Source: Chara braunii (taxonomy: Eukaryota > Streptophyta > Charophyceae > Charales > Characeae). Taken from it: 20,371 nucleotides of DNA. Below the pieces are notes generated by a model. It ran no database searches. It saw nothing but the letters and a program-made list of their open reading frames with translations, and had not been told where the DNA came from. The position numbers and the translations under genes were made by a program. Below, piece by piece: positions 6,691 through 16,290 of this stretch. The stretch spans positions 87,949 to 108,319 of the forward strand of contig BFEA01000784.1 in the NCBI GenBank assembly GCA_003427395.1. The letters run 5' to 3'. Within the stretch, counting starts at the first letter, position 1; every line of letters begins with the position of its first letter.

Positions 6691-7020
6691 AATGCTATTT
6701 CCATGTCCATTTCAAGTTGCCTAAGGTCCCCTGTTTATGCCATGCAATTTTCAGTGCTCATTCCAATTCCGATGCTCAATCCAAGTCCAATGCTCAGTCC
6801 AATTTCCAGGGCTCAATCCAGATCCCAAGCTCAGTCCAAATCCAAGGCTCAATCCAACATCTCTTTCAATGCTGAGTCCAATATATTTTCCAAGGCTGAG
6901 TCCAATGTCTTTTCCAAAGCACAGTCCAATGTTTTTTCCAAGGCTCATCTCAATTCTCTTTTCCAAGGCTCAGTTCAATTCTCTTTTCCAAGTCCCAGCT
7001 CAATTCTCAATCTCGGGCAT
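6690..7020. repeat. Short tandem repeats, about 24 bp (CCAAGGCTGAGTCCAAT type)
   Basis: Imperfect units such as GCTGAGTCCAATATATTTTC and GCTGAGTCCAATGTCTTTTC repeat about every 24 bp, clearest at 6875-7000, and shorter CTCARTCCAA units occur earlier. The 8-codon period gives repetitive open frames on both strands (GLSLGKDI-like on the minus strand). No protein domain is recognised. Confidence 0.75.
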
Positions 7021-7074
7021 ATCAAGCAGTCATGCAAGGGGATCCCAGTGCCAATTCCAAAGAATGACCCTTGT

Positions 7075-7275
7075 CAGGGGCCATTCCGAACAACCTGGTT
7101 AAGGTCATTCTTTCCAATTCCAAGTCGAACAGCCTGGTTAGGGCCATTCTTTTCCATTTCAATCGGACAGCCTGGTTAGGGCCATCCTTATCCAATTCCA
7201 TCGGACAGCCTGGTTAGGGTCATCCTTGTCCATTTCCATCGGACGGCCTGGTTAGGGCCATCCTTATCCAATTCC
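7075..7275. repeat. Tandem repeats, 38-bp unit, about 5 copies
   Basis: Units with GGACAGCCTGGTTAGGGCCA and TCCAATTCCA start near 7087, 7126, 7164, 7202 and 7240, in steps of 38-39 bp. Non-coding. Confidence 0.88.
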
Positions 7276-7830
7276 GTTGTTAGCACCCGAGGGGGTGGGC
7301 CTCGAGGACACGGATCCTATCTCTGTCTCGGAGGTTAGAAGGTGGCCATCTCTTGAGTTTTACGCATGCCCTCATCCTTTTTCTTGTGTCATTTGTCGTT
7401 CTCATGTCCATCCATACACCCGACTTAGCGTCTAGTACTCAATTTGAGGCTCACGGCCCCAAGCAACACTAGCTCGCCTGGCCGTTCAACCATTGCAGAG
7501 AATACTTGCCCAATCCATGTTTCCTTTCTCTGGCCTCTCATGCCTTTTCATTGCTCTGGACTTGTGCGGGATAGGTTGGATTAGGCTCCTAGGGAAGAGG
7601 ATTCTTCATGCCTCTTTACCCATAGGTCCCCTAACCTCTCAGAAAGACTCATGCGATGACTCATTCAACCATGGATACACAATTCTCAAAAGGAAACTCT
7701 TTGCCATCGACTTTTTTCATTGCTCAACAGTTCACATACCCTCGCCTGTCTCCCAAAACAGAGTCAATCATCCCTAGTCCCCTTCTTACTACCAAAAGCT
7801 CAGATTTCTCAAAGGAGCGAGTACTTATAC
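7276..7830. other. 3' region without a recognised gene
   Basis: The sequence starts TTGTTAGCACCCGAGGGGG (about 7277), which resembles an LTR start but has no partner here. Minus strand 7740-7660 has a weak trace of a cytosine methyltransferase motif (FENCVSM, 7690-7670) after a frame break. I see no complete gene. Confidence 0.35.
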
Positions 7831-8095
7831 AAAGTAGCACTAGCTACTCATCCCTTGCTAACTTTCCCAATCCCAGAAGTTGTTCTGTCGTAGTCCTTCT
7901 AAAAAAAGCAGGAGACAAAGTTCGAATGCAAAAGATAACATTACAGACTTATCTCATCTTGAAACGAGTCCTTCATAGTTCCAGTCTCAAGCTCATCCAC
8001 CCACATGTCCTTCTGAAGAAGCCACTACTATTGGAAGGTAGCACTAGTTACCCAGTCTTTGGTCAAACTTAATCAAAAAGTTGTTCCATCGCAGT
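7830..8095. repeat. Diverged ~200-bp direct duplication
   Basis: AGTAGCACTAGCTACTC, later AGAAGTTGTTCTGTCGTAG (7835-7898), recurs as GGTAGCACTAGTTACCC, then AAAGTTGTTCCATCGCAG (8037-8095). The plus-strand open frame 7656-8072 crosses it and looks non-coding. Confidence 0.6.
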
Positions 8096-8208
8096 TCATT
8101 CAGAAACAAAAAAAATTCAAATGTGAAATTCAAAAATGGCAGTTCCACCTGCCTGGGTATCAGCCCTCCCCCAATTTCTAGCTAGCCCCCATTATGCGTA
8201 CTATCCCT

Positions 8209-8880
8209 TTATTGTCCAGCTGCCCTGCGCCGAGCCTCCCTTGCACGATCCTCAATCTCTTGCTGCATTTGTCTCTTTATCCTCTGCAATTGAAAGAGCG
8301 TCTCCTCTGAGAAGAAGGTTGTTGGGGATATGTCCTCTCCCCTGCTCAGCTTTTCTTTCCCTTTCATTGCCCATTGATATCGCAAGATACTGGCCCATTG
8401 ATCGAACCAGTCGTTGAAGGTCGGCTCGAACTCAGTTATCCATTTGTCATTATCTTCCCCCGGGTCCTCCTCCCTTCCCCGTACTTCCCTTGTGGGTGTT
8501 GTTACTTCATCTTCGTCCTCCTCGCTGCTGAGGTCTATGATCTCAATGGGCTCCTCCTCCCCCAACCTCTGTCTTTTCCCCGGGTTCGCCTCTTCCTCAC
8601 TACTAGTATTATTTTCAGACGGCAGTACTATTGGCTCCCCCTCTCTGGGAGGTGACGGTCCCCGAGTCCCTTGCTTTCTCCCACCTTTGTTTATGACCAG
8701 ATTGTGATCAAACCCCACATACAGCTTCCTCTTCCTGNAGCTTGATTCCCCGGCCTGTCTTGTCGGCCGCTGTTCATTAGAGCGATTGATTGCGTTGCTG
8801 TCGTTCTCGTTTCCAAACTCCATTTTGTTTTTTCTTGCTGTTCTTCTTGTTCCTCGGTCCTGTTCATCCATAACAGTCAT
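8209..8880 (-). CDS. Accessory ORF downstream of integrase, acidic protein with SUMO-interacting-motif-like core
   Basis: This 223-codon minus-strand frame is the only intact substantial ORF of the element. It starts at ATG 8880 (another Met is codon 4); codon 48 contains the N at 8738. I recognise no domain family. Visible parts: basic N-terminal third with RRTARKNK (12-19) and RKRK (49-52); acidic middle with KRQRL (102-106) and then IEIIDLSSEEDEDE (112-125), which matches a SUMO-interacting motif (hydrophobic core followed by Ser and acidic residues); a Trp-rich stretch (147-170, WITEFEPTFNDWFDQW); and a charged C-terminal helix (195-221) likely to be a coiled coil. It lies about 400 bp after the integrase end on the same strand, the usual place for extra ORFs of gypsy elements. 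Nuclear action on a SUMO-modified partner is inference. It is not Env-like: no signal peptide or membrane segment. Confidence 0.65.
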   Translation of the reverse strand: MTVMDEQDRGTRRTARKNKMEFGNENDSNAINRSNEQRPTRQAGESSXRKRKLYVGFDHNLVINKGGRKQGTRGPSPPREGEPIVLPSENNTSSEEEANPGKRQRLGEEEPIEIIDLSSEEDEDEVTTPTREVRGREEDPGEDNDKWITEFEPTFNDWFDQWASILRYQWAMKGKEKLSRGEDISPTTFFSEETLFQLQRIKRQMQQEIEDRAREARRRAAGQ

Positions 8881-8997
8881 CGCATCCCGTCATACGCACA
8901 CATTCCCTCCCACCCTCATTTGCAGATTTGCAGGCCTTACCGGAACCCTTGCTTGCCCCCGTGTAGTTGGCGATACCATCATCCCTTTAGATCCCTT

Positions 8998-9145
8998 GGT
9001 ACATTGTCCCAACACATAGGTGCCTCATGTAGGCAGTCCACAGCATCACCCCACAAAAACTATGGTACATTGTCCCGACACATAGATACCTCGTGTAGGC
9101 GGTCCCCAGAGTTGCCCCACAAAAACTATAATACACTGTCGCGTG
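8998..9145. repeat. Tandem repeat, 66-bp unit, about 2.2 copies
   Basis: GGTACATTGTCCC blocks at 8998 and 9064 and a decayed third at 9130, each followed by ACACATAG, a TGTAGGC block and CCCCACAAAAACTA. Lies between integrase and the accessory ORF. Open frames through it reflect the 22-codon period. Confidence 0.85.
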
Positions 9146-9282
9146 CTCCCAAGCCTAGTCATAGTCAGCCCAGGCAGCCTCCCCCGTTTCCACAAAGATT
9201 AAGACACACAAACGAACAATCTCTGTGGTCATGATCGCTTCCACAGGGAGGCGGTCCATAACTATAGCCAGATGCCTGCCTT

Positions 9283-9745
9283 TCAAGTTGTCAATTCCCC
9301 TGTTTCCCTGTCCTGGGCTTGTTGTAACCATTGCTCCATAGGATCCCTGCTCGAAAACCTGACCAGCCTCTGTCCTGGAAATGGCCCTCTTATACTAGTA
9401 CCATCAAGATCCTCAAGTTCGAACGTGTTCAATCCCACCCGCTTAGCGATTATGTAGGGCCCTTTGAACCTCTTCCCCAGCTGCCCAGACCACGTGCTCT
9501 CAAGGGTCGAGTTCCTAACTAGCACCTTTCCCCTACTTGGAGTGGTTCTTTCCGGATATTCTTCACCTGGTCCCATCTTGCTTGGTCCCTCGTTCGGTTA
9601 TCCATCACGCGCTTGACCACTTCTTCCAAGGCTTCCTCATTTCTAACGATCTGCTGGCATCGTGCGATAATCAATTCTTCAGTAGACAGACGTGGATTGT
9701 CCAGGTGGGGACTAAAGCTTCCATCGGAAAATCAATCTCCCTCCC
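9283..9745 (-). pseudogene. Integrase C-terminal region with GPY/F-type domain
   Basis: Minus-strand continuation of the integrase after frame breaks near 9745-9715 and 9540. The middle piece reads PRLSTEELIIARC and EEALEEVVKRVMDN (a helical linker). The last frame (9576-9283) has VLVRNSTLES, then GKRFKGPYIIAKRV and NTFELEDLDG, the GPY/F module found after the catalytic core of many Ty3/gypsy integrases, which contributes to DNA binding and multimerisation. The frame ends at a stop at 9283. The break near 9540 is a missing G in a G run. Confidence 0.8.
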
Positions 9746-10427
9746 ATACCAAAGTTCTGCCGGAATGCACCGTCATCCTTTTCAGTGTCATATTCTCTGA
9801 GAAAACTGCCTGCTTAAGGAACCGTGGCCAGTTTCCCAAATCATCCACTTCCAGCTTGGCGATTGTGTTCTTCAAAGTTCGGTGCCCCCTTTCTACTGGT
9901 GCATTGGCCTCAGGGTGATATGGCTCGATGATCTTGATAGGTACGCATAGTGCCTTAAGCCTGCTCAACACCTCCTGGTTGACGAACTCTGTTCCATTGT
10001 CCGCTATGAACCTACGCACAAAGGGGTGCCTAAGGTAGAAGTCTTCTATCCAATCTACCACTCCCTTTCCCGTCTTTTTCTTAAGAGTTACCGCCTCTAC
10101 GTAGCCACTGAGGTTATCCCTTGCATCCAGGATATACCTGTATCCATCCGTCGACACAGGCATGATCGCAAGGTCGAGGTGGACCAAGTGCTCCGGTCCT
10201 AGTACCCGGGTAGGTCTAAGGGGCTCGAAAACACGTGCGAAGCTCCTCTCCTGGCATATCAAGCATGTTTGGCAGTATGTCGCCACCATTCCTGCCATGC
10301 CTGGCCAAAAGTAAAGTGGTGCGATTTTTGCAAGGGTCCCTTTTGACGACCTGTGCCCTCCGGCTAGTGTCCATCGTGCATTGCCTGGATTATATCTAAT
10401 TGCCTGGACCTTCCGCATACGACGCAT
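9732..10427 (-). pseudogene. Integrase catalytic core (DDE) with zinc-binding N-terminus
   Basis: The family joins retroelement cDNA ends to host DNA in the nucleus. Numbering from 10427: CQTCLIC (52-58) is the CxxC half of the HHCC zinc finger. The catalytic residues are D85 (HLDLAIMP), D143 (IADNGTEF) and E179 (NAPVERGHRTLKN), with the expected 35-residue spacing between the second Asp and Glu, so the triad is intact. The first about 20 residues of this frame are read out of phase: the true N-terminus, including MHDGH with the zinc-finger histidine, is the tail of the RT frame, separated by a one-base loss near 10370. The frame stops at 9732, where the GREIDF-type reading moves to another frame. 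Confidence 0.9.
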
Positions 10428-12328
10428 CTAGGCAACATTCCCTCTTCTTTCTTGAAGAGGTGGCCATGCCTCAAAACATACTTTTCGGCTTCCTCCCTTG
10501 CCTTGGGGCTGACTTCTAAGGGTTGCTTGTTTCCTACGAGCAGCAGGCCGATTTCCCTGAAGATGCCCTCATACATCTGTATGAGGCAAAATTCTCGTTC
10601 CTTCTGGTCGGTACCCTGTTCCACCTGGGCCTGATTCACTTGGTGTTGCCTCTCCCTCTGCGCCCAGGTTTCCGCTAGAGTCATCACAGCGTCCCGTCCC
10701 CCTTCAACGGCCATTGCCATCAGTTCTTCTTTCGGCCCCATCATTCCTCCCCACGAATCCTTCTCGTCCCTGCGTCTAAACGTGGTGACCGGTCCCTCCC
10801 TGAGTTCCGCAACTACGGCGGGCGCGCCCTTTTTTAGAGTCTGAATCAGCAGTTGATCCATTGTAGGGGCGGTAACTGCCATCTCGTTATCCACGACCAG
10901 GGTCCCTCCTTCGTATTCTAGGAAGGCGTCGATTGGCTCCACGTCCTCTATACCTTCTGGCGTGATACACACCCTACTCAACCCATCCGCCCTATTCCGA
11001 AGCCCCGCAATTCGCTCGACCTTGTAGTCGAATTGCCATATGAAGCCTATCCACCTCCCGACGGTTGGGTCTGTAGGTTTGTAATTCTTTAGTGCCCCAA
11101 CAACGTTGGTCGGATCGATCCTTAGAATAAATCGCCGCCCGAACAGGTATGCCTGGAAGGTCTTAAGACAATGCAGGATAGCTAAGACCTCTTTCTTGAA
11201 CTGTGAGTACCGCCGCTCTGCCGAATTCAAGGTTCTACTCTCAAATCTTATCGGTCTTTCCTTGTCCTCCTTATTTATTTGTATCAATACTCCTACTGCC
11301 AACGGTCCTCCATTCGTTTCTAAGATAAAAGGCCGTCCTACTTCGTCATTGAAGCAGGGTGCAGCCAAGGTAGCTTGATCGGAAGACGGGACGTCTTTGA
11401 GAGTCTGGGCCGCCGCTTCTCTATCCTCGGTCCAGTCCATAGTGCCACCTTCCCTGATCATTGCGCGAATGGGCTCAACTATCTTTGTGAATCCTTTGAT
11501 AAAGATCCTCCAGAGCCCGACCACCCCTAGGAAGGCTCGTACTTCCGTCGTGAAGCGCAGGGCCGTCGGCCATTGAAAAATCTTATCTATTTTTGTCGGG
11601 TCTGGCTTCCTTCCATAGGCCCCACAGCGAAACCCCAGTATGGTCACTTCCGGGACGGCCAGGATGCTCTTTGGTGCACTTGTGGTAATATTATAAACCA
11701 AAAATCGTTGGAGTAGATCCTTGATATCCTTCAGGTGATCCCAGACAAACTTTCGTACGCCCGGCTCGACCTCTAACTCATCCTTGTTTCGCGCGCCCTT
11801 TATGGGATTATCGTTTATATACGGCTCGCACTTCTCCGGGAACATGTCCCCTGCTATGGCAAGCATTCTCCTCTGCGGTTCTGCCACCGCGTTTGTGAAA
11901 CCCATAGGGGTCACTTGCATCTGCAACTGCCCTATTGGTGTGTGCATGGCGGTGTACGGCCTATCCCTCGCATCGAGCGGCAGTTGGTCATATCCAGAGT
12001 ACATATCTATCAGGGAGTAAATACTTCGCCCTGCGTGGGATTCTGCCAGTAGATCGGCCTGTGGGAGCGATCCCGCATCACGGATTGTTACTGCGTTCAA
12101 CTTCTGCAAGTCCTGAATCCATCTGAGTATCTTGTTTGGCTTCCGGAAAACGAACCACTTTTTCGCATAGGGGGATGCGGTGGGTTCGGCTACGAACGAA
12201 TCTATCTTGGCCCTAAGTAATTCAATGACCTCCGCCGCTATTCCAAACTCATAGGCAGGCCCTTTGTCGTTCCAGCACTCATGCTCAACCATATGGATCC
12301 TAACGGGGGAATTTAGTTTTGCATCCAA
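10364..12328 (-). pseudogene. Reverse transcriptase-RNase H with catalytic-site Asp-to-Asn changes
   Basis: The 654-codon open frame is the longest in the window and covers RT, RNase H and the linker to integrase. Numbering from 12328: RT motifs include WFVFRKPNK (58-66), SLIDMYSGYDQL (105-116, catalytic Asp 108) and VTPMGFTNA (139-147). The YxDD box reads YIND (170-173): the first Asp of the pair is Asn 172 (codon AAC at 11815-11813). RNase H reads FILETNGGPLAVG (334-346), where the catalytic Asp of the TDxS-type position is Asn 339 (AAT at 11314-11312). RNase H Glu 380 and the Asp in LRIDPTN (405) remain. Both changes fit a single G-to-A transition. The frame enters from upstream by a frameshift (ELHLAFAFNDHQKGRLD precedes it, partly after a stop) and ends before integrase. 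It would not make a working polymerase. Confidence 0.93.
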
Positions 12329-12360
12329 CCGACCCTTCTGGTGGTCATTGAAAGCAAAGG

Positions 12361-12620
12361 CTAGATGAAGCTCCTACACGCCCTTCTTATCAACCGAGTT
12401 TCTTCCTCCGTTAAGAACCCTTCCACCCCTATCTTCATGGTCTCCGCTATCTCATCGAGCATTCGGTGCCCTTCCGCTGCTCGCCTTTCCCTTATTGCCC
12501 GCAAGATTTCTTCCTTTTTTTCCATGGCCTCTTCTCTTGATGTTTCTACTAGGATCGAGACCGGCTTGGCCTTCTTTCCTACGGGTTTGTATTTTCGCAC
12601 ATTGGCTTCTGGGATCGCTC
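12361..12620 (-). pseudogene. Protease-RT linker of pol
   Basis: The minus-strand frame RKYKPVGKKAKPV through EEAMEKKEEILRAIRERRA to LIRRACRSFI is a charged helical segment joining protease to RT. It is reached from the protease frame by loss of one T in a T run near 12625-12630. It leaves by another break near 12360, where the reading continues ELHLAFAF in the RT frame. It has no catalytic motif of its own. Confidence 0.7.
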
Positions 12621-13652
12621 TCCTAAAAAATGAACGGTCGGGATTGGCCTTGCTACCTCCATGATGCGGGGCTGGATGCTAACTATCTTTCCATTCAGGC
12701 AGTAGCCTTTTCGGACCTCATCCTCGAACTTGGCAAGTGTTGTCGGGTCCACCCCCACTTTGTGGTACCTGATCGCCTTAACAAGTTGCAACAAGTCTGG
12801 GATTTCGAGTGCTAGCTCGGAGGTCTCGTTACGATTTTCCTTTGATTTGGGCAGGCTGGCCCCGAGTTCAACTTCCAGCTCCTTTTCCGCCACCATGACT
12901 CCTAGGAGCTCGTCCTCTGGCCTCCTCTTTTTCACGGGCAGACCCATCTTGATCCACTCCTTTTTACTAAAAGCCTCCTCAATCATGATTTCTACTCTCT
13001 CCCTCATACCTTCCATCCGTGCGAATGCCCCCTTCCGCGCACTCTCTTCGAATGTTGGCGACCAGGTTGCCAATTTGCCCTTTGGAGGGTCCCCTCCGCT
13101 CCCAAGAAGTTGGAGGAGTTTTCCGCGACCGGTCACTGGGTCCTCTATGTCTACCATGTATGTGCCGTCATGCAGATGCATTCCTATCATTTCTACATTG
13201 GTGCACCACGGTCTCCCGAGGATTATGTCATGATCAATTTCTTCCATCACGGTCATCCGTTGAAAGGACCAGATGGATTCCCGGATTCCCGCCTTGACTG
13301 CACATTTGGTGACATACCCTGTGAAAGGAATTTCACCACCGGCTCCCCGGATACTCCCTGCTACTTCCTTGTTTACCGTGAACCCCGTGACTGTTGCGAA
13401 ATCTCGTCGTATGAGGGTGATTTCTGCACCGCCGTCCACTAACGCGTCAGTGTGGTGGGTTCCGATTTGGACTTTAAGTTTCCCTACAGGTAATGCATGA
13501 AAGCTAAGCTTTGTCCCGGGTGACGCCCTCATGACTTCGCCACCTTCACGATCCGGTAGGCTTAGGCGGATGTCCGCAAAAACTTTGTCCAAGTCGTCCA
13601 GATCCCCGGGAATTCTTTGGAGGTTGGAGACGCCTTGGGGTGCCTCTGCCTC
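12579..13652 (-). pseudogene. Aspartic protease (retropepsin-like) with DGG in place of DSG/DTG
   Basis: The 337-codon frame (Met at 13592) is in the same phase as gag, open back to the gag stop at 13655-13653. Family role: cleaves Gag-Pol during particle maturation. Numbering from 13592: the active-site loop is ALVDGGAEITLI (50-61). Asp 53 is kept, but the Ser/Thr that normally follows is Gly 54 (GGC at 13433-13431). The second family signature, DIILGRPW (122-129), is intact. The C-terminal third (about 190-337) is a charged linker. Whether DGG is ancestral to this family or a lesion (AGC to GGC) cannot be told here. The frame ends at 12579 after a one-base loss near 12628. Confidence 0.85.
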
Positions 13653-15836
13653 TTACGTCTCCTGCTCCTGCGGTTCCGGAGCCTCCTCTACCTCTACGCG
13701 TTTAGGCGTTAGCAACTGCCTGAGTCCTTTAAGCAGTCTTGGGCTGGCTTGCAGCATGGTCTGAAAGGACATTGATACCATGGTACCCAGCAGCTTACTC
13801 AAGGTGCCATCGATTTCAGGCGAAGTCAAGATTGGAATTTGATACCTGAACTTCTTCTTTGCCGCCGTAACTTTATCTACCGGTCCCTCCTCCCTTGCTT
13901 TTTCGTAGACCTTCTCTTGTTCCTCGGCTTCGGTCTCTTGCTTGTCTGCGCTAGTCCCGGCGAGTTCTTCCATTATTGTATCTTGAATAAGCGTTTTTTC
14001 TGCGCCAGCCCGGCGAGTGGTGATATTTACCCTATCCTGCCCATTGCCTTCTAGGATAAAATTGGTCTGTGGTCCGCGTCCCCTTGGTTGGTCCCATACA
14101 ATCTCGGCTACCGACTCTGCTTCTACGACAGCTATCTCTAAGTTGTTCAGGAGGATGACGGCTCGCCGCATCCCTCCTGGCGAGTTCCAATTTACACGCT
14201 CCCCCTGGGGTCCGAGAATCTCGCCTTTGAGGGACCTGTTGCACCTCTGCCGCTCAATATCGTGATTGAGTCTTGGGCAAGCCCTCACGAAATGTCCGAC
14301 CATTGTGCATTACTTGCGTCGTTCATTGACCGGATCCCTCCTGCCAAATCCCCGATGAGCTACGGTTGTCGGAACTACGACCTCTTGGGGCGGGAGGGCG
14401 GATCTGGACAAGTGCGCCTGCATTACTAACAACGCATTTTCCACTCTTTCCATCTTGCTGTCAACCCCGTGCACTCGTTCGTGCAGGCTCTCTATCTTCT
14501 TCTTGACCTTATCCCCCATCTTCCCGGTCAGGTCTATAACCTCCCCTTCCTTAAGCAGGGCCAGGGTCTCAGTTACCACTGTCTTCTCTGCAAGATCTGT
14601 TACCGTACTGAAATCCACATCCCTTGTGTATTCAAACTTACTGGTCTGTTGGTAAGCCGATAGAATCTTATCTTTGTCGAACTCGGAGAACAGCCTAAGG
14701 AAGTACTTACTCATTATAGGATCCGTTACCCCGGGGATTCGCAGTGCCACTAGAGTGAACGCCATCGGAAAGTCATTGTAAGTAGCATAGTTCTTCCTTT
14801 GGACTGCCGCTAACTCGGCTTCTGTTGCCATCTTCTCCGCCTTTAGGTACTTCCTCATCATCTCGTTCCTGGTTTCCTTCCAAGATCCACTAGTGGCGAC
14901 AATGGTCATAATGTCCCTACCCAGACTCAGTGACACATGCTGCCCCAAATGGTCAATTTTCTCTTCCTCACTCCATTTCAACAAGGTTGTCAGGTTCTCA
15001 TAGTCTATCAGGAACTCCGTAATGTTCGCCCCATCAAAAGTGAGTTTCTTCTTGGCATCGGCCAGATACCCCTTATTCTTATTCAGAGCCCTGGTGAGGG
15101 TAACTACTATTTTCTTAAGACCTCCCTCAGAGCTACCTGCTTAACCGGTCGGACTGGTCCCTTATCCTTCCTTGCTATCCCCCTGCTTTTCCCCAGCCTT
15201 TGGCGTCCCCTCAGGATCGAACCATCCTAGCACCCTTTCTTTGAGACTCCAAAGTCCGTCACAATCCTTTTCTACTTTTGGTGTGGCGGGCAGGCGACTA
15301 GCCCCGCTGTCCATAGCAGGTGGGGTCGTAGCCTTTTCTGCCTCCACGGCCGGAGCGTCCCCTTTTTCCTTCCCTTTCTTGCTGGGCATTTCCTTATGGC
15401 TGTTATCCTTCCCTCCGTGCCTGATTTTGCCCTGGCTGACCCTACGTTCCTCTCGCGACCCTTCTCCCAAGGAGTCTCTTTCATTCCCAGCCATAATTTC
15501 CTCCATAAGCCTCGATTTATATTTTGCGGTCCGTTTTTCTATCTCTGTCAGCTTACGGCGGGCGTTCGAGACCTTCGTTTTCTTGGGCGTAGTCCCTTCT
15601 GAGTTTCGAGGACTCGATCTTCCATTGTCTCTTCCCTCCCTATTTTCCTGAGGTCCTCTTTTGCTACCCCCGGCTTTCCTCGAACTTTCGCCTCGAAAGA
15701 TCCTTCCCATCTTCCCTGGTTCCCTCTGGTTTCGCCGACTCTCGATCCTTTACTGATGCTTCGTTTCGTTTCGTACCCCTACCCGTGCCCTGACTTCCTT
15801 GCTTCGCAGTTCCTCAACTTCTTCTTCCGACGCCAT
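13653..15836 (-). pseudogene. gag, broken by stops and frameshifts
   Basis: Three large open blocks lie in one phase (15710-15165, 14984-14313 and 14309-13656) and join into one gag. The likely start is ATG 15836 (MASEEEVEELRSKEV), with a TAA at 15752-15750. The N-terminal block is highly charged. Around 15165-15117 the coding phase shifts by one and back (VKQVALREVLRK in the shifted frame, then IVVTLTRALNKNKGYL). The capsid-like part includes FDGANITEFLIDYENL, LLKWSEEEKIDHLGQ and GSWKETRNEMMRKYL. The CCHC zinc knuckle at 14318-14277 is lost: its first Cys codon reads CGC (Arg) and the third position is TAA, followed by CTMVGHFVRAC. A TAA at 13655-13653 separates gag from protease in the same phase; it may be a lesion or a readthrough site. 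Confidence 0.85.
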
Positions 15837-16290
15837 CCCTTTACCTACCCTGCACATGGAAATTTTTTTTTGCGAAACGGCCGATTGTTCATAGCTTCCC
15901 TAGTTCCCGGGCCCTAAGGTCCCCTTATTCTTACTTATTTCCATGCTTTCCCGTCTTATTTTGTCAGGACGACTCACCCCACGATTTCCTACAGGGCGCC
16001 GTTCCGTCTGTCTTCTGCCGGAAGGCTTGCTGCCGAGGTTTGACGTTTTGTCACTGTCGTGCCCCGGTCCCCTAGGGCGGTGTCTGAGGCTAGGGGCTCT
16101 CCCCTCGGGGGTAGCCCTTTTGACTCCCTGACACCCGGACGCCCCAGTGCTTTTCAGCGCGGGTGGTCTTCCCAGTTCCCTCGCGCCACGATCTCAGGTG
16201 GGACGGAACTCCGACCACTGCTTCCTTGCTGACGGCTAGCTTCTCATTCCAATTTTCCACCTTTTCCTTTTTCCCCAGTACTTTCCTTTC
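15837..16290 (-). other. 5' leader or decayed coding upstream of gag
   Basis: Between the 5' ORF and the likely gag start. Minus-strand frames are interrupted every 20-50 codons and show only charged low-information pieces. No primer binding site complementary to initiator tRNA-Met (TGGTATCAGAGC type) is visible, as would be expected if the original 5' LTR lay next to this region. Confidence 0.4.

Noticed and set aside
7493-8072. Plus-strand open frames of 94 and 138 codons
   Set aside because: They cross the diverged 200-bp duplication and have no domain or codon-like pattern. The coding strand of the element is the minus strand.
8209-8880. Envelope-like gene after integrase
   Set aside because: The protein has no signal peptide or membrane segment; it is charged and acidic with nuclear-type motifs.
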